11,555 bases of DNA from Candidatus Binatia bacterium (GTDB lineage Bacteria; Desulfobacterota_B; Binatia; UBA9968), in NCBI GenBank assembly GCA_025922795.1, contig JAICHC010000029.1:1-11555 (forward strand), written 5' to 3'. The translations under genes were made by a program, and so were the position numbers. Below, piece after piece: positions 6,249 to 11,555 of this stretch. The first letter of the stretch is position 1, and each line of letters starts with the position of its first letter. The notes below the pieces were generated by a model that ran no database searches, was not told where the DNA came from, and was given only the letters and a program-made list of their open reading frames with translations.

Positions 6249-8756
6249 TCAACGGTAAAGTTCCGGATCTTCGCCCTTATCGGCGCTACCGTGAATTCTT
6301 GGATATACGGAAATTCCACCGGGACGACCTTGTATCATAAAATCAACCGGAATAAAGCCCTCGATTAAGGGAATCGGCAGTTGGACGCCGGCGAACGGGC
6401 TCCGGTTATCACCGCCGACCGCGAGCTGGCTGCCCCACAGGCCCGTCGGCAGCGCGCCGGTCATGCTGAAGCGACTGGCGGAAATGCTGCCTTGAATCGG
6501 CGGCAGCTGGTATTTACTGTCGGGATCGCGTTCGTTATCGGTGAGCAATTCAACATCCAAGACTTTCTGGTAATTGCCGCTCGGCCCGCCGGCTTCGCGA
6601 ACCAGCGTAAACGTCGTATCTTGGCGCTCCTCGACGTTGGCGGCGCGCCGCTCGCGCTCGGCATTGACGATCGACGGTGGTAGATTTCGGATTCCTCCGA
6701 CGCTGTCCTTGGCGCGCTGATGGATATCGGCCATGGCGACTTGCTGGTTCTTCTCCCGCAGCGCCATAAAAAATCGGTCAGCGATCGGCTGAGCGAGACG
6801 ATAACTCTGGCTACGCACGCCCCAAGCCGTTTGGTAATAGACCAGCAGCTCGTTGTCGCCAAGCAAGTTGACGCCGCGGTCGGCGATCTCCATGTTTCCC
6901 GGGCTACCGTCGAACAACGACGGTTTGAGTCCGAGACCTCGCGGGCCAAAGAGTTCGGGATGTTCCAACAGAAATTTTTTGCTAAGACGCAGTCCCTGGT
7001 TTTCATCCTTGGCCAACTGCGCCAGTTTCTTCATCGCTTCGGCGGCGCTCGGGCTGTCGGGATTTTGATCCACCACCCGGGTGAGATAGTACTCTCGCAA
7101 TCCCCGTTCGTTACTCGTGTTGGCGGCGTTGAGCCATGCTCGCGCGCTTTTCTCTTTGAGCGCGTCGATTTTTTCCTTGGGTGATCCGGCCAGTTCGTGA
7201 TAGTTGATCGCTTTTGCGAGCATGCCGCGTTCTTCGTAGGCTTCGGCGAGCACCTTGTAGACGTCCCGGGCGTTTTCCGAATCCGGATGGCTGCGCACGT
7301 AGGCGACACCCGCGTCGATCACGGGTTGCGCGGAGACCGGATTCTTGGTCATGACCTGATAAAAATTATTGGTGACCATCAACGCGTTAGCCATCCCGAG
7401 TGTCGCCGCTGCTGCAGGACCGGCGGCCATCGCGCCGGCGGCGAAAAGCAAGTTCTTGCGCAGGACATCTTCGCCCAGCAAAACATATTTCGCCGATTGC
7501 AGCTGCCGTTCGCTGCGCGCTTGCTGAAACGGCGTGAGCCGGTTGTACTCCGGACTCTGCAAAAGCGCGGCGGCGCGTTTTTTAGTTTCCGGGTTGGATG
7601 AAGACTCGGCCAACTGCTCGAGCGCCTTTTTCGCCGCTTCGCGCCACCCTTTCATTTCCAAGGCGACGGCCTCGGCGTCGCGCGCGGCATCGGCCAAAGG
7701 TTGGCCCTGATGCTTCTTCTCGACATCGATCGCCACACGTTGCAAGTAGTTACTGTCACGCAAGGTCAATGCTTCGAGCAGTCGCTTCACATCCGCTTGC
7801 TGGTCCTCGTTTGCCCGGGGCTCGGGCGCAGCCATCAGGGATTTCTTGCGCTCGTCGTCGAAATTGCCCAGCGCCTGGGCTGCTTGTTGGCGGATATCGT
7901 CGAATGCTTTCGACTGGGGATCGATGAACGAAGCCATTTCAATGAAGAACGCGGCCTTTTCCGGATCGCCTTTGCTCAAGGCCTCTTTTGCTCTGTCGAT
8001 TTGCTTTCGGGTCAGTGCGTTTTTTTTCTTTTTATCCAACGCTTCCGCCTGTTTTCGGATAGCATCGTTGCGTGGATCGTCGGGAAAACGTTTCAAATGG
8101 TCGAGGTGGCGGGCGAGAGCGCGCCGCTCCTCCACGGACATGTCGCGGTCCATCAGCGCATAGAGCTGGCTGACAGTGGTTTCGGCTGCCGCGCCGATAT
8201 AATTGCCTGAAGCCACGCCGACCAAATCCACCGAGCCGAGCATGCGATTGAACATGCCGCCCCAGAAATTTGTCGAACTTTGCCGCATCAATTGCTCGGA
8301 TTGGATCATGTCGTCCTGGTTGACGATCGCTTCGAGATATTTCTTACGTTCCGGCGTCGAGGCGTTTCGGCTCGTTTGTTTTTGTGCGGCGAGGTAGCGC
8401 TCGCGGTCGCGGATCGTATTGTTGAGAATGTCCTGAGCGTGTTCCGACAGGCCGGTCACATGGCTGCGGTCTTTTTGCAATCGGGCATCTGCGCTTTTGA
8501 AAAACTCGAGATGGTCGGCGACGGCTCCGTCTTGACCGATCAGAGCATCGACGAGCAGTTCGCGCGCGCGCCGGTCGACTTCATCCGGGAAAAATCGCGG
8601 TTTAGCTGCCGTCGGTGGCTCGAAAGGGTCGTAGTCGGAGAGCGGATTAAGAATCCTTTCAAGCTGCAATTCCTGAGCATGAGATTCGCCCTGAAAGAAT
8701 CCGGCAGTGGCGAGCAGAAATGCTCCCGCGATAAGTAAGAACGGTTTGGAACTCAT
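6249..8756 (-). CDS. Large secreted helical/TPR-like protein of unknown function
   Basis: I do not recognise a named family for this 835-residue protein. It has a Sec signal (MSSKPFLLIAGAFLLATAGF, probable cleavage after SHA at 27), so the rest is periplasmic or outer-membrane associated. Residues about 50-430 are charged, Ala/Lys/Glu-rich helices with coiled-coil character. A Gly-rich, weakly hydrophobic stretch (163-200) and an Ala-rich hydrophobic stretch (about 436-461) could be buried helices or membrane contacts. Residues 480-600 hold TPR-like helix pairs (YVRSHPDSENARDVYKVLAE, then RVVDQNPDSPSAAEAMKKLA). The last 120 residues are Gly/Pro-rich with alternating hydrophobics, suggesting a beta-structured C-terminal domain. 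It starts by a 4-nt ATGA overlap with the lipoprotein gene and ends 16 nt before the permease. A scaffold or outer-membrane-linked partner of the importer is an inference from context alone. Confidence 0.85.
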   Translation of the reverse strand: MSSKPFLLIAGAFLLATAGFFQGESHAQELQLERILNPLSDYDPFEPPTAAKPRFFPDEVDRRARELLVDALIGQDGAVADHLEFFKSADARLQKDRSHVTGLSEHAQDILNNTIRDRERYLAAQKQTSRNASTPERKKYLEAIVNQDDMIQSEQLMRQSSTNFWGGMFNRMLGSVDLVGVASGNYIGAAAETTVSQLYALMDRDMSVEERRALARHLDHLKRFPDDPRNDAIRKQAEALDKKKKNALTRKQIDRAKEALSKGDPEKAAFFIEMASFIDPQSKAFDDIRQQAAQALGNFDDERKKSLMAAPEPRANEDQQADVKRLLEALTLRDSNYLQRVAIDVEKKHQGQPLADAARDAEAVALEMKGWREAAKKALEQLAESSSNPETKKRAAALLQSPEYNRLTPFQQARSERQLQSAKYVLLGEDVLRKNLLFAAGAMAAGPAAAATLGMANALMVTNNFYQVMTKNPVSAQPVIDAGVAYVRSHPDSENARDVYKVLAEAYEERGMLAKAINYHELAGSPKEKIDALKEKSARAWLNAANTSNERGLREYYLTRVVDQNPDSPSAAEAMKKLAQLAKDENQGLRLSKKFLLEHPELFGPRGLGLKPSLFDGSPGNMEIADRGVNLLGDNELLVYYQTAWGVRSQSYRLAQPIADRFFMALREKNQQVAMADIHQRAKDSVGGIRNLPPSIVNAERERRAANVEERQDTTFTLVREAGGPSGNYQKVLDVELLTDNERDPDSKYQLPPIQGSISASRFSMTGALPTGLWGSQLAVGGDNRSPFAGVQLPIPLIEGFIPVDFMIQGRPGGISVYPRIHGSADKGEDPELYR

Positions 8757-9679
8757 CGATTGAGCCTTGTTATTTTCTCTACAAAGCCGCGTGCCGCTTC
8801 GATTTTTCCCTGGGCTTCGATTTTTTCCATGATGCCGTCGACTTGGACTACTTCGGCATAAAGTTTAAGCGCAGACTTCACGAATTGATCTAGAAACTTG
8901 GAATCAAAGGCCAATCCTTCGGGATCGTACTGGGAGGCATACTCTTTTGCAAGACGCATATAGAAGTCGCCGAAGTCGATCAGGTAACGGTGAATGTTTT
9001 TACTTTGTCGGTGCTTGGTGACCAGCTGGCTAAAACCGACGATGGTCAGTTGATTGCCTTCCTTGAGGCGATAGCGATTGGCCTCGACGAAGGCAACCTT
9101 GGCCCGATCGATGCGCTCTTCCTCAACGCGCGCGAGAAATTCGTACTGCGTGCCTTTATGCTTCTGAATAAGCTGGTTCCAAGCGGCGACCTTTTCATCG
9201 AGACCGGCGATGTACTTGAACGGATCGTCGGTTGGAACGGCGCGATCGAAGATGCGCAAGAAGTCATCCAGGATCTGGGCATTTTTGGCGGCTTCGCTGC
9301 CGAGCTTGCCATTGGTTTCAGCGACCTTGCGGTAGAGCGCCGCGGCTTGATCGTATTCTCTTAATCGTTCGAGGGCGGAGGCCTTGTTGAATTGGACGAT
9401 GTCGGTGAACTGGCCGCGATTCTTGCGCTCGTAGTCGTCGAGCCGCACCAAGCTCGCCTTCATGATGTTGATGCCGGTGACGTCTTTTGGAATGGGGAAT
9501 CGATAGGTATCTTCTTTGGCGAGGCGCTGAAAGTCCTTGACGATATCGAGCAGATCGCCCGCCGGCGCGTAACGCGTCTCTGGGGCCGCCGCGCGCGACG
9601 AGCAACCGGCGAGTGAAGTGATTGCGAAAGCGACAATGACAACGATGAGAAAATGAACTCTTCGTGAATGAATTTGCAA
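8753..9679 (-). CDS. Lipoprotein with TPR-like helices, function unknown
   Basis: A 308-residue protein with a signal peptide ending in the lipobox LAGC (Cys26), so the mature protein should be lipid-anchored in the envelope. The start is TTG 9679, which places the charged RR pair and 14-residue hydrophobic core correctly before Cys26. No in-frame ATG precedes Cys26, and no strong Shine-Dalgarno is visible. The mature part is nearly all helical, with TPR-like segments such as NKASALERLREYDQAAALYR and charged helices of coiled-coil type. BamD-like or other scaffold lipoproteins have similar architecture, but I see no diagnostic motif. The stop overlaps the ATG of the large TPR-like gene by 4 nt, so the two are translationally coupled and probably interact. 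It is the first gene after the divergent promoter region. Confidence 0.85.
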   Translation of the reverse strand: MQIHSRRVHFLIVVIVAFAITSLAGCSSRAAAPETRYAPAGDLLDIVKDFQRLAKEDTYRFPIPKDVTGINIMKASLVRLDDYERKNRGQFTDIVQFNKASALERLREYDQAAALYRKVAETNGKLGSEAAKNAQILDDFLRIFDRAVPTDDPFKYIAGLDEKVAAWNQLIQKHKGTQYEFLARVEEERIDRAKVAFVEANRYRLKEGNQLTIVGFSQLVTKHRQSKNIHRYLIDFGDFYMRLAKEYASQYDPEGLAFDSKFLDQFVKSALKLYAEVVQVDGIMEKIEAQGKIEAARGFVEKITRLNR

Positions 9680-9730
9680 GATTCTAGCCCAAGCGACTTG
9701 TCGGGAGCGGCATGGGAGATGATTGCCCCT

Positions 9731-9758
9731 ATTTTCAAAGAAATTACCCTGAAGTCAA
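9731..9758 (-). promoter_or_regulatory. Candidate sigma70 promoter for the nine-gene minus-strand array
   Basis: On the minus strand TTGACT (9758-9753) is followed after 16 nt by GAAAAT (9736-9731), matching the consensus at five and four of six positions. The start point would fall near 9724, giving a leader of about 45 nt before the lipoprotein TTG at 9679. It is the best match found upstream of the array. Confidence 0.4.
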
Positions 9759-9840
9759 GTGAAGGTCGGACCGGCGCAAGTTCGGTTACGGTTCGCCGCA
9801 GTGCTTCCTGCTTCGAACCATGACCAAAGCCGCGGTTTGC

Positions 9841-9869
9841 TTGACCAATCAAAATGAAACTTTGATAAT
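9841..9869 (+). promoter_or_regulatory. Strong candidate sigma70 promoter giving a leaderless mRNA
   Basis: TTGACC (9841-9846) and GATAAT (9864-9869) are separated by exactly 17 nt, each with five of six consensus bases. Transcription would start near 9876, only about 2 nt before the ATG at 9878, leaving no room for a ribosome binding site. That agrees with the absence of any Shine-Dalgarno there. Confidence 0.6.
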
Positions 9870-9877
9870 CGCCGGAT

Positions 9878-11080
9878 ATGGGAAAAAGTCTGTTTCGCTG
9901 GCCGGTATTCTTTGGATTTCTTTTATCGTTGAGCGCGTGCGCTCCAGGAGGCCTTATCGACACCTTGCGTCGGGCGACGGCACAGACCGAGACGCGGAAT
10001 CAATCCAAGCCGCCGCCCGCGCCGCTGCCGGTCTATCAAGGACCGGCGACCCGGCCGTTCTTGATGGGCTTTACCCGCTGGCCGGCTGACCTCACCGAAG
10101 AAGGCGTGGCGATGGCGCGCGAGTATGCCCACGCGCATGGCGATATCGTTTCGGTCATGTTCATCGGCGGCATTCCTTGGCCCGAGGCATTGGCGGGCAA
10201 GCCGTTCTCCAAGGATGTGCAAGCGAACATGAGCTACCGCCCGCCGCAGGGCAAGAAATTGTTTTTGTCGATTTCTCCCTTGAACAAAGACCGGCGCGAG
10301 TTGGCGCCCTACTGGGGGGAAACCGACAATCAACCGTTGCCGAGGCCGTGGAGCGGCGAGCCCTTGAACAGCCCGCGGGTGAAGCGGGCGTACTTCAATT
10401 TCATTTTGCGAGCGATTCAAACCATGCGGCCCGATTATCTCGCCATCGGCGTCGAATCCAACATGTTGTTGTCGCGCAATGCCTCGAAGTGGAGGCAGCT
10501 GAAAGAACTGCACCGCGACACCTATATGGCGGTAAAAAAAGCGCACGGTACTTTGCCGGTCTTCTTTACCACCGAGCTGCTGCACTACAAGCGGCTCACC
10601 CGCGACGCCAAAGGGACGCCGCAGGAAAAAGAAGTCGCGGAGCTGATGCGCCACAGTGATCTTTTCGCGATGAGCTTTTATCCTCACATGAGCCGCGAGG
10701 TGCCGCGAACCCTCCCGTCGAATTTTCTCGAGTTCGCAAAACGTTTCAAGAAAGGCATCGCCGTTGCCGAGAGCGGCATGACGTCGCGCAACGTCGAGTT
10801 GAAATCGTACAACACGATCCTGTTTGGCTCCGATGCCGACCAGACGCAATTCACCGATTTCCTGCTCAAAACCGCAGCGCGCGACAGTTACGAATTTGTC
10901 ATCAATTTCGCGACCACGGATTCCGATCGTCTGGTCGGGCGCTTGCCGCCGCCGCTCGCCGATCTGGCACGAATCTGGGCGTACATCGGCATGCAAACGA
11001 GCGACGGTCAGCCCAAACCGGCGTCAGCGGTCTGGAATGGGTTTCTTCAAGCCAAGCACGAGCGGGTAAAGTGGTGGTGA
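9878..11080 (+). CDS. Lipoprotein with a GH53-like (clan GH-A) TIM-barrel pattern
   Basis: A 400-residue protein with a short lipoprotein signal and Cys21 in LSAC, followed by a Pro-rich linker. The body matches the strand order of clan GH-A barrels, closest in my reading to GH53 endo-galactanases. FLMGFTRWP is at strand 1, DYLAIGVESN near 186-195 has Glu193 where the acid/base of NE-type motifs lies, DLFAMSFYP (261-269) resembles the strand-6 S-Y-Y-P motif, and IAVAESGM has Glu298 at the strand-7 nucleophile site. The two Glu are 105 residues apart, normal for the clan. The Asn usually before the acid/base Glu is Val here, so activity is not certain. The ATG is fixed by the signal peptide and nearby promoter. 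It is divergent from the TPR lipoprotein array and shares its control region. A binding or scaffold role with a decayed active site is possible. Confidence 0.82.
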   Translation: MGKSLFRWPVFFGFLLSLSACAPGGLIDTLRRATAQTETRNQSKPPPAPLPVYQGPATRPFLMGFTRWPADLTEEGVAMAREYAHAHGDIVSVMFIGGIPWPEALAGKPFSKDVQANMSYRPPQGKKLFLSISPLNKDRRELAPYWGETDNQPLPRPWSGEPLNSPRVKRAYFNFILRAIQTMRPDYLAIGVESNMLLSRNASKWRQLKELHRDTYMAVKKAHGTLPVFFTTELLHYKRLTRDAKGTPQEKEVAELMRHSDLFAMSFYPHMSREVPRTLPSNFLEFAKRFKKGIAVAESGMTSRNVELKSYNTILFGSDADQTQFTDFLLKTAARDSYEFVINFATTDSDRLVGRLPPPLADLARIWAYIGMQTSDGQPKPASAVWNGFLQAKHERVKWW

Positions 11081-11106
11081 CGCCCGGGTCATATCATCCG
11101 AGCTTT

Positions 11107-11173
11107 CTCGTCATCCCGAGGTGAGCGAGGGATCGTAGGATTTCTCGAAGCGCGCTCGAAATGAAAAAACGAG
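11107..11173. repeat. Imperfect palindromic intergenic repeat, possible terminator between convergent genes
   Basis: The left end CTCGTCATCCCGAG (11107-11120) pairs imperfectly with the right end (11155-11173, CTCGAAATG followed by A-rich bases and CGAG). Inner CGAGGGATC and GATTTCTCG also match with wobble, so the whole 67 bp can fold into one long hairpin. The 'TCATyCCGAG...CGAGGrATC' wording recalls a dispersed hairpin repeat common in intergenic DNA of many bacteria; that link is from memory. It separates convergent genes ending at 11080 and 11186. Confidence 0.6.
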
Positions 11174-11185
11174 GGCAGCGCAAGC

Positions 11186-11518
11186 TCAGCCAGTCTTGAT
11201 CAGCGAGTAGAACAACACCAACTCACTGCGTCTGCCCGCCGCGAAATCGTGAGGCGTTCCCTTGGGAATATGACAGACGATTCCGGGTCGTAGTGGCGTG
11301 CGCTTGCCGTTGACGCGCAGCCGGCCGATCCCCTTGATCACTTGGCAAACCACATCTTTGTCGGGGTGATTGATTTGTTTTGGATCGGCGTTCTGCGTCG
11401 GCCGGAAGGCAATTAAGCCGGAGGTAAACTTCTGATCCGCGAAACAGTCCACGTAACGAATCTCATCATTCAATTTCTTGAGCCGTTTAAGCGCGGCATC
11501 GATCTTGATGAGTTTCAT
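11186..11518 (-). CDS. Small single-domain cupin protein with an altered metal site
   Basis: A 110-residue cytoplasmic cupin barrel with no signal peptide. Motif 2 fits the family pattern closely: G79 x5 P85 x G87 x2 H90, in GIVCHIPKGTPHDF, though the last Asn is Ala94. Motif 1 is changed: His51 is present in NHPDKDVVCQVIKGIG, but the second His position is Asp53 and the Glu position is Cys58, with Gly65 retained. The metal site, if present, would use a different ligand set, so an enzymatic or sensing role cannot be named. The ATG at 11518 has no strong Shine-Dalgarno. The gene converges on the GH53-like lipoprotein gene, and its own upstream region lies mostly beyond the window. Confidence 0.85.
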   Translation of the reverse strand: MKLIKIDAALKRLKKLNDEIRYVDCFADQKFTSGLIAFRPTQNADPKQINHPDKDVVCQVIKGIGRLRVNGKRTPLRPGIVCHIPKGTPHDFAAGRRSELVLFYSLIKTG

Positions 11519-11555
11519 ACTACCGAGGCACGGTGCAGCAGGCGGCGGCGCTGCG

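Noticed and set aside
9923..10996. 357-codon open frame on the minus strand
   Set aside because: It is exactly antisense to the GH53-like lipoprotein, is rich in Arg/His/Gln without domain motifs, and has no better start signals. The plus-strand frame has a lipobox and barrel motifs.

Overview
The window looks like chromosomal DNA of a moderately GC-rich, diderm, uncultured bacterium. The evidence for diderm is two Cys-lipoprotein signals, a Sec-secreted TPR-type protein and substrate-binding proteins with cleavable signal peptides. The NMT1/SsuA-type binding proteins, the RidA and 2-hydroxyacid dehydrogenase neighbours and the short palindromic intergenic repeats recall soil and sediment lineages such as Binatota, Tectomicrobia or Rokubacteria. 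That placement is an impression, not a result. No rRNA, tRNA, CRISPR array or complete mobile element was seen.

Layout. Bases 1-98 hold the C-terminal tail of a plus-strand gene. A perfect 26-bp palindrome (143-168) separates it from a nine-gene minus-strand array filling 230-9679. In transcription order the array is: a lipoprotein with TPR-like helices (9679-8753), a large secreted helical/TPR-like protein (8756-6249), two ABC permeases (6232-5447 and 5417-4635), an ABC ATPase (4632-3832), two NMT1-type substrate-binding proteins (3805-2795 and 2701-1703), a RidA-family protein (1598-1203) and a D-2-hydroxyacid dehydrogenase broken by a one-base frameshift (1206-230). Junctions are tight at the start (a 4-nt overlap, then gaps of 16, 29, 2 and 26 nt). 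They loosen to 93 and 104 nt around the second binding protein, and close again with a 4-nt overlap at the end. One long transcript is plausible, possibly with internal processing or promoters in the two longer gaps.

A 198-bp divergent region (9680-9877) carries candidate sigma70 promoters in both directions. On the plus strand it serves a 400-residue lipoprotein with a GH53-like TIM-barrel pattern (9878-11080). Its promoter lies so close to the ATG that the mRNA would be leaderless. A degenerate hairpin repeat (11107-11173) sits between this gene and a convergent small cupin gene (11186-11518).

How the parts may work together (inference). Binding proteins, two different permeases and one ATPase would make an inner-membrane importer of the nitrate/sulfonate/taurine/pyrimidine-precursor class. 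The lipoprotein and the large TPR-like protein would be periplasmic or outer-membrane partners made from the same message. RidA and the dehydrogenase would act on the imported compound or its reactive enamine/imine and keto-acid products. The substrate cannot be named from sequence. The most unusual element is the coupling of two unrecognised envelope proteins to this importer, opposite a glycosidase-like lipoprotein.
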